Origin: Prevotellaceae bacterium UBA2738
GTDB lineage: Bacteria > Bacteroidota > Bacteroidia > Bacteroidales > Bacteroidaceae
Direction: 5' to 3'
Assembly (NCBI GenBank): GCA_002353585.1
Contig: DEJW01000046.1
Span: forward strand, 7,704-71,703
Length of the DNA stretch: 64,000 nt
Shown here: positions 34,001 through 40,599 of the stretch, one piece after another
Layout: every line of letters starts with the position of its first letter
Numbering within the stretch: the first letter of the stretch is position 1
Notes under the pieces: model-generated
Told to the model about the DNA's origin: nothing
Seen by the model: only the letters and a program-made list of their open reading frames with translations
Database searches by the model: none
Made by a program: the position numbers and the translations under genes

Positions 34001-36823
34001 ATACTCTGGTGGGAATGCAGGATGATCTTCTGTTGTGGATTGTCGGGTTGTTGCATCCAACAATACATTATTATACATATCAACAAGGTAATACGTAACA
34101 TCTACAGCAGATGTTGCACTTAACTGGAAACGCAGGGTAGCGTTACCAGACAGGTAGCTGGAATTGCTATACAGCTTTACAGTGTTAGCTGATGGTCTGC
34201 CTATATTGTAATATGTTTTAGAGGCATCAATCGCATCGCCCGTTGCTAACATTACCTCGTAGGTGCCAGGAGTACTACCGCTTTTTGCGATGAATGAAGA
34301 ACCAGTTGCGCTCCAAGTGATGTCTGCTTTGTCATTTCGTGAAACAGTTACATATTTATTATCGCCAGCAATTCCAGTGTTATTAATTGTCAATGCATAA
34401 GGGTCACTGAATTTAAATTCCCATACGAAATGTCCGTTTGTTGCGTCATCTCCTTCAAGCTGTGATTTGCTATTGATATTATAAGGTGCTTCTTCACTGG
34501 TATATATATAGTCACTATTGACTCTTACGTTATAGGTTGCATCTGATGGTGCACTGGCAAAGCTATATCTTACCCATACGTCAGCATACGTTCCTGTTGC
34601 TGAACCATCGTATGGCAGGTTGGTTATCTTATTGATATTATCTTCTGCATCTTCTTGAGTTGCATAGAAGTTTACTGTAGCAGAAGAAAGGTATGAACTA
34701 CGGATAATCTCAGGAATATCTGTGTAGTTACCCTTCAGTGCCCTACCTACCTCCTCGCTGTTGGTAGCCATAACAGCTATAGATTTATCTGCTCGCATGA
34801 TGTGGAAGGCATACTTCTTCTTATCCAGCTCCACTACTCTTATACGGCTTGAGGTGGCACTATAGATAACAGGCTTGTTGTTAGTTGCGTCGCCTAAACC
34901 GATGTATTTAGGGTCAGCAACAGTATTGAACTGCCTGAGCAAGAAACCTTCAACACCCCCGCTCTCATACACTATCTCCCAAGTGCTGATGTCAGAAGAA
35001 CCAGTCTTGTCAGTGGTGAGGCCATCACCAGATGAAGCAGTTGTAGCACAGCCGATAAATTTGTTACCTGCTGGGAGTGTCTCACAAGCCTTACGGTTGA
35101 GAATCTTCAGTTCGTAAGGGTCGCCCATAAATGCTACCATTGCCTCTGCAGAGTTCTCGCCCTGGTGTAACTGGCTCGGGGTGTTAGAACCCTTAGCCGC
35201 ACCACTTCCGTTGGTTACAACGACGTTGCTTGAACCATCATTATATGCAATGTACTTAGGGTTTGCCACACCATCCATACGCATGGTGTACCATTGTGCA
35301 TCCTTGTAGTCACCGTCTGCTGCAAGAGTCTTGATAGGCATTGACTCAGAAACGGTGTACTTCAAATAGATATTCATACCGTTATTTGCAGCCTGAATAG
35401 CCTGGAAGGTATTAGCAGGTACGGTACAGTCTGCATCTAAGTATGCTGTATAGCTACAATATTTACGCTTCAGCGCCTCAGGAACATGGTCGGCAGGGTT
35501 ATCTGACAACCTTGCATCACTCCACTTCATATCAGTATTGAGTGTGGTCTCTGAAACATGAGTCTTTACATGGACATGATATGTCTTTATCTCATAGAAG
35601 TTTGTAGGATAGGCAGAGCTCAATGACTGGAGTTTGAAGTATGGCTGGCTTCGTCCTCCACCATCGTTGTCATAGTTGTCATAGTAAGAGTAGTAGTTAC
35701 CACCGCTTGGTTGCTCTTGCTTGTTATTTTGGTTCAGCTTACTTCCAACGAACATATATCCGCCTTTGTTGTTAGGCAACAGGGCAAAGGTGCTCAATGT
35801 TGGTGACTCGCCTCTGTAGAAACCTACCCAGTTTTCTGCTCGATCTTGCTCATCTGTGGCATAATACAAATCATGCAATTCTTTATATTTTGCATCTGTC
35901 CAGTCTTTCTCAGAGCTACAACCTGAAGGAATAATGTAGTGCTTGTTATTACTTGCATCAAACCACAAAGAATTGGCACCAATCTTAGCCATAATACTTG
36001 CGCCTGCGTATGGCTTGATAGTTCCAACCTCACCAGTAAAATTGGATATTTTATCAGTTATATGCAACTGGTCACCACTATATGAGGTCAGGATGGTGAT
36101 GTTATATGGGTCGTTACCCTCAAACTTAAATCCTGCGAAAAGTCCATGAGGTCCCCATTTAGACCAGTACCAACCGAGCTGTTTCTTGTCATTGGCAGGC
36201 ACAACAAACTCATCACTTGCCAGATCTTCTCCTGACAGGCCTGCACTGTTAGCGTTTGCAACACGATTGTTACGGCTGCGGTTGTAGCACATGAACTTCT
36301 CTACTCCGTTTGTAAAACCAACATTATAAGCTGTTCCTCCATCAAGTTTCAATATGTTATTTTCCGTATCGTCATATTCGTAGGTTACGTAGATGTCAGT
36401 ATAGCTACCTACAGGGGTTCCTGCTGCACGCTCATTTGACAGACACGCATATTGCCAGTTTTCAACACTTTCGTCAGTACCACACAGATAAATGTTATAC
36501 TTTACATCTATAATTTTGGTGTTATGCCCTTTGTCATAGAGCGACTCGTAGTTTGATGTGGCACTTGCCCAATACCTGAAGTTCTTTGCGAGCGGACTCT
36601 TGAACTGGCCAGGCAGTCCGATAGTGGTTTCGTTACTTTCGCATAGCAGTGCTTCAACGCGGATATTATTCCTCCACGCTATGTTTGAGCCGTCGTGATT
36701 AGCCACGTCAAACGGCAGAGTAAGGATATGATACTTCACCGCCGAAACACTATTCACCATGCCTCCTGCAAGGAAGAGGAGAACTGTAAATACTAATGTC
36801 TGTATGTGTTGTTTAATGTTCAT
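28010..36823 (-). CDS. Giant secreted modular repeat protein (unknown function)
   Basis: About 2,937 residues with a signal peptide (TLVFTVLLFLAGGMVNSVSA). I do not recognise a named family. At least eight modules repeat: a segment with a P..SPLxKNFxYxAxA-like start and a VYVTYEY-like end, then a variable beta-rich part, then a DPY motif followed by alternating hydrophobic residues (such as NDPYNITIL, GDPYELKIL, SDPYALTI, GDPYHVTIK). The DPY motifs fall at about residues 250, 580, 820, 1080, 1510, 1770, 2015 and 2315 of the longest frame. The C terminus (YDIQGRCV...GMYIVNGKKFVIE) resembles sorting tails of secreted Bacteroidota proteins. It follows a fimbrillin-like lipoprotein gene by 38 bp, so both are probably one surface system. 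Start is at the Met before NIKQH; 11 upstream codons are ignored. Confidence 0.85.
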   Translation of the reverse strand: MNIKQHIQTLVFTVLLFLAGGMVNSVSAVKYHILTLPFDVANHDGSNIAWRNNIRVEALLCESNETTIGLPGQFKSPLAKNFRYWASATSNYESLYDKGHNTKIIDVKYNIYLCGTDESVENWQYACLSNERAAGTPVGSYTDIYVTYEYDDTENNILKLDGGTAYNVGFTNGVEKFMCYNRSRNNRVANANSAGLSGEDLASDEFVVPANDKKQLGWYWSKWGPHGLFAGFKFEGNDPYNITILTSYSGDQLHITDKISNFTGEVGTIKPYAGASIMAKIGANSLWFDASNNKHYIIPSGCSSEKDWTDAKYKELHDLYYATDEQDRAENWVGFYRGESPTLSTFALLPNNKGGYMFVGSKLNQNNKQEQPSGGNYYSYYDNYDNDGGGRSQPYFKLQSLSSAYPTNFYEIKTYHVHVKTHVSETTLNTDMKWSDARLSDNPADHVPEALKRKYCSYTAYLDADCTVPANTFQAIQAANNGMNIYLKYTVSESMPIKTLAADGDYKDAQWYTMRMDGVANPKYIAYNDGSSNVVVTNGSGAAKGSNTPSQLHQGENSAEAMVAFMGDPYELKILNRKACETLPAGNKFIGCATTASSGDGLTTDKTGSSDISTWEIVYESGGVEGFLLRQFNTVADPKYIGLGDATNNKPVIYSATSSRIRVVELDKKKYAFHIMRADKSIAVMATNSEEVGRALKGNYTDIPEIIRSSYLSSATVNFYATQEDAEDNINKITNLPYDGSATGTYADVWVRYSFASAPSDATYNVRVNSDYIYTSEEAPYNINSKSQLEGDDATNGHFVWEFKFSDPYALTINNTGIAGDNKYVTVSRNDKADITWSATGSSFIAKSGSTPGTYEVMLATGDAIDASKTYYNIGRPSANTVKLYSNSSYLSGNATLRFQLSATSAVDVTYYLVDMYNNVLLDATTRQSTTEDHPAFPPEYYSPLVKKYYYHKTEGHAKANRTNGDIADDDPVGQTEVYVTYDVNDLVNLKAGQLYLMKYEAGQYFNQENGSDGVNPTAQKAVYPYVNGDGNFFVYGQEQYDLQQEGASSTRTRWAWYVESNVPGATKGDPYHVTIKSRQTEQYPIVNYSEYNAYFMTYKPDGYSQVITTLGWPGMNSETATEYMILGSEGQYQLVTTNKIGESRYVVNSFEQYWKTFDTIRKKVWGDSKAKEDDDDPITIPNDTKYPYASPTEETLRHYLKNTLGWHSYEKWAYAKRWNGYNNGYSSEEGTHEKKKGWEKIEHWYQTVSMGQGYFDFVKTSVNPVLILLDQHGFEIMRKPLPTDPDDPEKEAKYAAIRPYNSPMVKEYAFWATAKKRTGLHQYYALADRIGGDDFTSTDLTNLPPYGSKNVKDKKGNLNDQYVTYIVKEEYALTYTPSDKSAKPFLIEQGTKYASTEGNTIIKNNVSDVTDMKTHILNDVITAAEEWYVKPNATIDIEMGYEDVSHTWTDPDPTDTKKWKNKNPNAYDHYKFKDKRVASYISDKVLTDSLGYFSFSNGFDPYNIQIESANVAAKYMNTNATNATLEEGSMIGVYADTPEISFNNNTAKISPKWYDSRNLSVTNATFMAVQDAAGNMQLMPRFDHATRMSEFGTLIAPTDAQVATTYTKLYRPEVYEYLIIDNDGHESLRYKTGGDMTPQTPDHFQSPLAKNFTYYATASYDSGTGKYSGITNEIEGSLDGATLTDNKVYVRYEYDEENDSYHILKGNWLTMQLNEKNAINDDGEVDVHIKQGTSKPSTIDSNAKAWQWKFLETPQSAPDPYALYIYNRSQTAGTKAVADRFALLSHSGDYALAKAGRGDYDYYFLNGSGMDESTAATIAVESGFTPTAGTFVGKNSQVKLTDEVQHEFTYKVYTNGGANAIDASQTQETVITNDWRPELPEAARTPLLNIDQYLYYETMPNNEAATLSHLFGLYNDEVYTRYTAYNPDVTNYMVPNVRNAKSAATVAPGSGSNDAPVGLDGKRPYNIIWYDDNMMKSNGTAITSDADQDLQATPAMEWEFEGNDPYAIKIKSVGESTSNENKKYIHKASDTTTNLNAEATTFMLLNKDGYDYGVFAVTGDADTKLSEYGNKLTTSDPTEFIPFALSTYKVIYHLMIKNIDSKIGVVIPYRGPETDNQIKDYRIKWGTTLRDLESKGASATNITGDFYQLGASLKSLQTETEGLFARDSIYCVDAGHVSLGDAFEVPQAFYRPNVSYDFYIEGVYNEHGTAAIDAMNSEYKGLKMTNLGEDSRLLGNIVFVNIVYNFMGGLDTNSGSDFVGSVDQNKWYTFETNDVTPMLAEYSGSLQTKSGYATHYTNDYLWTPVGDPYGFKMYNRYMYKNLGEKKVMTTSNRTSGTDIEMVNDDTTEPSLKVNSVYELLATSSTTAGYFRIHPVANMKDVTQVYMKNVVSDGTGVIKLNTAPTDWTFGLSEEVMKPYYQAAGYIGGLNPAGKAAYDVEDAKKNPLERLMGLQDVVYNHDNNPGKENYIVHYENGYYRLHSQPSSSGITTPRYMSGYTHAIERDVDGNGNESDAIPLHFYEVEKYDVNNPTFGDLESGQYTTSPATQGDIPLVTVTNDPASIFRFTEGEGGITLSTQGLYVKENKMTATEGEATKFDIVDIGAGIVALQQHGGSNFLKYAQNTKKYDLKYDSESATVESARWCMKPVQKSTTKGNGEMPLTVTTKNGGDDYYYTTFYAPFDALLTSTNDVAYIVPSGKWPTITPPATTAVFHPKKIGTVNTGIYADNDQFIPAGTPVIIRTKNTGGEVTMALPNTTPSPAPVSCVFSGQYLEQMLTQSSSEYVFVFGRSYTHSDGFTYNESTGEVTPAGLEFDKGVGFYKNANTNRESNPTKTLWERNNKYVYGNKVYYYAGNISGYSLNIDFENTEYIPVLFDDQGVKDMDLQPDGTMRLRINDGRAYDIQGRCVATEQEVSDGSWLNNVASGMYIVNGKKFVIE

Positions 36824-36861
36824 ATACGTCAGTTTGTTTTGTTGCTCTTTATACATGGTAT

Positions 36862-37785
36862 TTACATCTGCTCAGCCCACTTCTCTGTGTTGACAACGAG
36901 AATGTCGCCACTTAAAGTAAGTGTGAAGAGATATGAATAGCCTGGCTGCCAGGTAAGTTCATACTTGTTAGTGGCAGTCTTGTTGGTTGTTACACCGCTG
37001 ATGCTGGTCCAAGTAGCATTAACTGTGATTGTTACTGCACCAATTGCGTATGTGTTAGGAATTACGAGGTAAGGAGTAGTGCCGTCAATAGCGGTAGCCA
37101 TCACATAGGTGTTGTCTTCTGAAGGAGTCCATGTGCTGGTTTCTCCATCGAAGGTACATGTACCACTCATCTTTATTCCGTCAATTTTTACAGAGTTAAT
37201 CTTTACGTTGCTGCCTGATGCAGGGGCGAGCTTAAACAGGAGTTTAGCAAAATGATGCTTGAACTGCATGCTCACACCGCTTGGGCTGTTAGCCTGGGTC
37301 TTGTCAGTTGCCAATGCGCAAATGAACTCCTTGCATTCACTTGGCTGTTCAGAAGGCAGGTTGCACACAAACTGTGCACTGCGTGCTGCATAGCTTATTT
37401 CGCCTATGTAGGTAGGCTTGTTCGCTCCTGCTGGCATGTAAGCAAAGAAGTCAAGTCCGCTTGCGCCTGGCCAGTATTGGTCCTGAGCAAACTGCCACTT
37501 GCTTATTCCTGAGTTCCACGAAACGGTGGTAGGCTCAATGAAAGCCGTGGTAGTGGTAGCATTGTAGGCTGTGCAAACAAAACTACCTTCAGTCTGCAAT
37601 GCTGTCTGATCGTCATAGGTCGCAGCCTTACTGATGAAGTTACTAACGTTTGTGTTGAAAGTAATGTTGTTACTGTTCCCGTTAACGTTCCCGTTCCCGT
37701 TAAAATCATCACCAGAGCAGCCTGCCAGCAAAGAGGTTGCAGCCAGGAGGGTGAACGCCATTTTGTATGTTGATACTTTTCTCAT
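36862..37785 (-). CDS. Fimbrillin-family lipoprotein
   Basis: This protein of about 307 residues has a lipoprotein signal (MAFTLLAATSLLAGC, lipobox LLAGC) and an all-beta body in the style of Bacteroidales fimbrillin (FimA/Mfa-like, Mfa_like_1) proteins: ITFNTNVSNFISKA, WNSGISKWQFAQDQYWPGASGLDFFAYMP, MQFKHHFAKLLFKLAPASGSNVKI and YELTWQPGYSYLFTLTL near the end. Such proteins form or decorate surface fimbriae after lipid export and proteolytic processing. It is upstream of the giant repeat protein gene, in the same transcript. Just after the lipidated Cys, an Asn/Gly-rich stretch (NGNGNVNGNSNN) is encoded by a hexamer array. Start is chosen at MRKVS, eight codons into the longest frame. Confidence 0.85.
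   Translation of the reverse strand: MRKVSTYKMAFTLLAATSLLAGCSGDDFNGNGNVNGNSNNITFNTNVSNFISKAATYDDQTALQTEGSFVCTAYNATTTTAFIEPTTVSWNSGISKWQFAQDQYWPGASGLDFFAYMPAGANKPTYIGEISYAARSAQFVCNLPSEQPSECKEFICALATDKTQANSPSGVSMQFKHHFAKLLFKLAPASGSNVKINSVKIDGIKMSGTCTFDGETSTWTPSEDNTYVMATAIDGTTPYLVIPNTYAIGAVTITVNATWTSISGVTTNKTATNKYELTWQPGYSYLFTLTLSGDILVVNTEKWAEQM
37674..37704. repeat. Hexamer array inside the fimbrillin-type gene
   Basis: Units GTTCCC, GTTAAC, GTTCCC, GTTCCC, GTTAAA run in frame and encode the Asn/Gly linker after the lipobox of the fimbrillin-like lipoprotein. Confidence 0.8.
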
Positions 37786-37990
37786 AATCCGTATGTGATT
37801 TCTAAACAAGTAGTAAAATTACGAAATTTGAAAAAATCTTCGCGTACATTATAAAAAAATCAACTCCGCGTTAAGTTTTTTTAAGAAGCAGCGTGCTTGC
37901 AAACAGTCTGCTTAACATTTATTGTGTTTTTTTTCGATGCGTTCTTTTTGCATTCTGCACACCATTTTTTTGTGGTCGAGAACCACTTTT
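37786..37990. other. Upstream region of the fimbrillin/giant protein operon
   Basis: No gene is visible. On the minus strand a TAATTTTA sequence about 30 bp before the lipoprotein start is one base off TAnnTTTG and is the best -7 candidate. The rest is AT-rich. Confidence 0.4.
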
Positions 37991-38094
37991 TGCAGAGGCA
38001 TTACCTCTGCATGCAGAAGCATTACTTCTGCAGCTAAAAGCATTACTTCTATCTCTAAAAGCATTACTTTTAGCGCTAAAAGCATAGCTTTTAT
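37991..38094. repeat. Tandem palindromic repeat array, GCATTAC-core family (copy A2)
   Basis: Five units of about 20-21 bp lie in tandem: GCAGAGGCATTACCTCTGC, GCAGAAGCATTACTTCTGC, TAAAAGCATTACTTCTA, TAAAAGCATTACTTTTA and TAAAAGCATAGCTTTTA. The arms change together (AGAGG/CCTCT, AGAAG/CTTCT, AAAAG/CTTTT) while the core GCATTAC stays, so selection or copying preserves self-complementarity. Open frames on both strands across it (KALLLALKA-like) are repeat translations. Confidence 0.85.
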
Positions 38095-38204
38095 ATATGA
38101 CGACAACTAAGACAAATTAAGTTTTGGTATTTTGGCAAATCTGCCAAAATTTAATAATTTTCGTGGAATACCCCCTAACCCCACTTATTCCTTCTAATCC
38201 CGCA

Positions 38205-38415
38205 TAAACACTGGGCTCAAGCAGGTGGGGTCAAACTTACTCTACCTCACTTCCAACCTCACTTCCAACCCCACCTATCCCGATTTTCTATTCCCTCCAT
38301 CTTGTTGGGTCACAGGTGGGGTAAAAAGTGGGTTTCAACCATTTCTACCCCACTTGCCTCAGCCCAGTATCCATGCGCCTTCCGAGCCCATAAGTGAGTA
38401 AGTGAGGTAGAAATG
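38205..38415. repeat. Large nested imperfect palindrome
   Basis: ACTGGGCTCAAGCAGGTGGGG (about 38209-38229) is matched by CCCCACTTGCCTCAGCCCAG (about 38350-38369). Inside, CCAACCCCACCT pairs with AGGTGGGG. A second stem CATTTCTACCCCACTT (38340-38355) pairs with AAGTGAGGTAGAAATG (38400-38415). The region has no gene and lies beside the GxxExxY unit. Confidence 0.6.
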
Positions 38416-38438
38416 AAAAATTCTTCTTTTTTTGCTTT

Positions 38439-38596
38439 ACAAAAACATTAATAACTCCTGACAAGGGCATAAGTCTTTACAGACTTTCCTCAGCACTTCA
38501 AGTGATATGGGCTTTATGTGCAAGCACCTAAGCCCATATCACTTGCAGTCCTGCATCTGCCTAAAGTCAGGTTGTGCCCTTGCCAGGCAAAAACAA
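38439..38596. repeat. Left inverted arm of the GxxExxY unit
   Basis: It contains CCTGACAAGGGCA (38457-38469) facing TGCCCTTGCCAGG (38575-38587), a perfect inner stem AAGTGATATGGGCTT (38500-38514) with AAGCCCATATCACTT (38530-38544), and a small hairpin AAGTCT-TTAC-AGACTT. The whole arm can fold alone. Confidence 0.75.
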
Positions 38597-38714
38597 CGGC
38601 TTTTAATAAGCCTGAAAAACAGATATTACTGATTACTGCATGTTAACATATTCGATTCTTACAACAATAAACATGCCTAATACAACGTTTTTGCTAAAAA
38701 ATACTTTGTTGTTT

Positions 38715-39158
38715 ATGAGTTACAATATTGCTAAACTGTCCGACATAAATCCACCACTCGTTACTGAGCTCAGAAATCATTGCTATACCTTAATTGGAAT
38801 GTGCCAGCAGGTGCACAGAGAACTCGGACCTTTCCTTAACGAATACATGTATCAGGAAGCGTTGGATATATTACTGGAAGAGAACAACATAAATAGGGTA
38901 AGGGAATACTATTTCAGCGTAGCATTTCATGGAAGGCAGATAAAACATAAGCATTACGTTGATTTTTTAGTTAACAACGATGTACTGGTTGAATGTAAGG
39001 CTGTTGACTGTCTGGGAAGCGCACAGCGCCAGCAGTTATGGAACTACATGAGACTGACAAAGATAAGTATCGGCATCTTATACAACTTTGCCCCTGTACA
39101 CGACCAATGTGAACGTTACTATTTGGATAATAAGACAGGTAATATGTATGCCTTCTGA
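38715..39158 (+). CDS. GxxExxY-family protein (variant motif)
   Basis: 148 residues from the ATG before SYNIAKL; the frame is open from an ATG at 38640, giving 172. The core CQQVHRELGPFLNEYMYQEALDILL corresponds to the GxxExxY family consensus (VHKELGPGLLESVYEEAL), with the first Gly replaced by Phe. The C-terminal half (YYFSVAFHGRQIKHKHYVDFLVNNDVLVECKAVDCLGSAQRQQLWNYMRLT) has the family's nuclease-fold-like D...E.K pattern. Function of the family is not established. The PD-(D/E)XK-like arrangement suggests nucleic acid binding or cleavage (inference). It lies alone between two long inverted arms. Confidence 0.8.
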   Translation: MSYNIAKLSDINPPLVTELRNHCYTLIGMCQQVHRELGPFLNEYMYQEALDILLEENNINRVREYYFSVAFHGRQIKHKHYVDFLVNNDVLVECKAVDCLGSAQRQQLWNYMRLTKISIGILYNFAPVHDQCERYYLDNKTGNMYAF

Positions 39159-39175
39159 GCAAACGGCTGTTTTTA

Positions 39176-39333
39176 TTGTTTTTGCCTGACAAGGGCACAA
39201 CCTGACGTTAGGAAGGTGCAGGACTGTAAGATATATGGGCTTAGGAGCTTGCTCGTAAAGAACATATAACTTGGAGTGCTGCGAAAGTCTAGCAAAGCCT
39301 TATGCCCTTGTCAGGGGTTATTAATGTTTTTGT
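39176..39333. repeat. Right inverted arm of the GxxExxY unit
   Basis: It begins 17 bp after the gene's stop codon. CCTGACAAGGGCA (39185-39197) and TGCCCTTGTCAGG (39303-39315) are perfect inverted repeats, so this arm is also a palindrome. The inner stem is weaker than in the left arm (about 11 of 14 paired). Confidence 0.75.
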
Positions 39334-39355
39334 TAGAGATAGAAGAAGAATAAAA

Positions 39356-39388
39356 GGAAGACGATCAGTTGTTGTCTGATGGTCTTCC
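39356..39388 (-). terminator. Terminator of the sigma factor operon
   Basis: GGAAGACCATCAG-type stem (one mismatch) with loop around ACAACAA on the minus strand, followed by TTTTATTCTTCTTC. It lies downstream of the sigma partner gene at 39511. Confidence 0.65.
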
Positions 39389-39510
39389 CTTTATGCCGTA
39401 AAGATTGCAATGCATCTTTCGCGACTTTCCGTCGGCTTCGCAGCTCTCGGAGGTTGTTTTAATTTGTTAGATTGTTAGGATATTTTAAAGCATAGAAAAT
39501 TATATCTCAT

Positions 39511-39990
39511 TTAATTTGCCAGTTTGTCAAGCTGGATGATGGTGTCACCCTTTGCCACAGCATTCTTGTCTTTCTGTATCTGCTGCAACTGCTCTAATGA
39601 GCGGGCGAGACTCTCTTGCTGTTCTGCTTCTGACTGGTAGTAAGGCATCTGGGCTGCCTGACCGATAGAGAGAACGATGGCGACACAAGCGGCTGCCTTG
39701 TAGAGTGGGCGAAGCCTTCTGCTGAGCGATACCTTACGCGCCATAACGTGCTTCGTTTCCTTATACTCCTCTGCGCCGATGGCGTTGAGGATGCGCTGGT
39801 CGAAGTCTGCACCGAGGCTCTCGGCATTCTTGCCGAATGACTGGCTGTTGAACAGTTCGCGATAGCTCAACAGATGTACTGGCACGTTCTCCTGCGCAAA
39901 GAATGAGCGGAGAATCTGCTCCTCTTCGAGTGTGGTCTGACATTCGAAGTACTTGTCGAGCAACTGTTCTATGTATTGATAGTTCATCAT
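39511..39990 (-). CDS. Single-pass membrane protein, putative anti-sigma partner
   Basis: This 159-residue protein has a charged cytoplasmic half (YIEQLLDKYFECQTTLEEEQILRSFFAQE), one transmembrane segment (about residues 97-116, YKAAACVAIVLSIGQAAQM) and a short Gln/Glu-rich outer tail. The layout resembles small membrane proteins that accompany ECF sigma factors in Bacteroidales. It is co-directional with and downstream of the ECF sigma gene at 40600. An anti-sigma role is inferred from position and topology; no zinc-binding anti-sigma motif is seen. A 430-bp repeat element lies between the two genes. Confidence 0.6.
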   Translation of the reverse strand: MMNYQYIEQLLDKYFECQTTLEEEQILRSFFAQENVPVHLLSYRELFNSQSFGKNAESLGADFDQRILNAIGAEEYKETKHVMARKVSLSRRLRPLYKAAACVAIVLSIGQAAQMPYYQSEAEQQESLARSLEQLQQIQKDKNAVAKGDTIIQLDKLAN

Positions 39991-39991
39991 T

Positions 39992-40025
39992 GTTTAACTG
40001 GAACGTTAACTGGAACGGGAACGAT
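39992..40025. repeat. Hexamer array (AACGTT/AACGGG) upstream of the sigma partner gene
   Basis: Short array of AACTGG, AACGTT, AACTGG, AACGGG, AACGAT units directly before the start codon of the 39511-39990 gene. Confidence 0.65.
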
Positions 40026-40128
40026 ACGCTTCGCTACGAAAACGTTGTTCTATAGTCATGACGGATGGGGAAAGGGAAAAGTTACAGAAGATGATGTTAA
40101 AAGAAGTTAACGATTCTGTTGTTTTAGG

Positions 40129-40558
40129 ACAAAAACCAAGAATAACCCTTTTTTATACGTGTCAGGCTATTCGCCTGTACGAGGTACGGCATGATGCCTT
40201 TGCTTGTAAGCAAGCTTCCAGCAAAGCTATCTGCCATTCCTCTGTGCCTTTGGCACTCACACGTATAAAAAAGAAAAACCCTGCCCGTGGGCAGAAAAAC
40301 CAGAACTCGCAGCGAATACATTAACGGGAACGATAACGGGAACTATTGTCACCTTGTACCTTGTCACCTTGTACTTAGAATGTTTTTTCCGCTTGAAGAG
40401 CGGGGTTTTTCTTTTTGTAGGATTACAGCCCTGTAGGGGTGTTGGTATTATGTAGCGACCTATCTGGAAGTGTACTTACAGGTAGGGCTATACATAATAG
40501 CAACAATACTCCCTATGGAGTATCAATCCTACAAAAAGGGTTGCTCTTGGTTTTTGTT
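40129..40558. mobile_element. Multi-hairpin element with terminal inverted repeats, copy 2
   Basis: Second copy of the element at 27480-27917, same orientation, about 430 bp, very similar throughout. Differences fall mostly in hairpin loops (for example CTGCCC-GCT-GGGCAG here CTGCCC-GT-GGGCAG, and ATACTCC-CGT-GGAGTAT here ATACTCC-CTAT-GGAGTAT), while the AATCCTACAAAAA side of stem III is here perfectly paired. It separates the ECF sigma gene from its downstream partner gene. Confidence 0.75.
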
Positions 40559-40599
40559 AAATCATGAACACAGTTTTATGCCAGTCGGTGCATATGTCT

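Larger units (their letters stand above)
38439..39333. mobile_element. GxxExxY gene unit bounded by 158-bp inverted palindromic arms
   Basis: An arm at 38439-38596 and its inverted counterpart at 39176-39333 have equal length and match at roughly five of six positions. They begin ACAAAAACATTAATAAC and end TCAGGCAAAAACAA (or GCCAGG). The arms enclose one gene and nothing else. Each arm is itself palindromic (see the arm entries). No transposase is present. It could be a mobile or repeat-borne cassette, or a unit whose transcript folds into a long stem with the ORF in the loop, as intervening-sequence elements do (inference). Confidence 0.7.

Noticed and set aside
37893..38106. Small frames on both strands giving Leu/Ala/Lys-rich or Ser/Ile/Thr-rich repeat peptides
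   Set aside because: They are translations of the palindromic repeat array and are open because the repeat lacks stops, not because they are genes.
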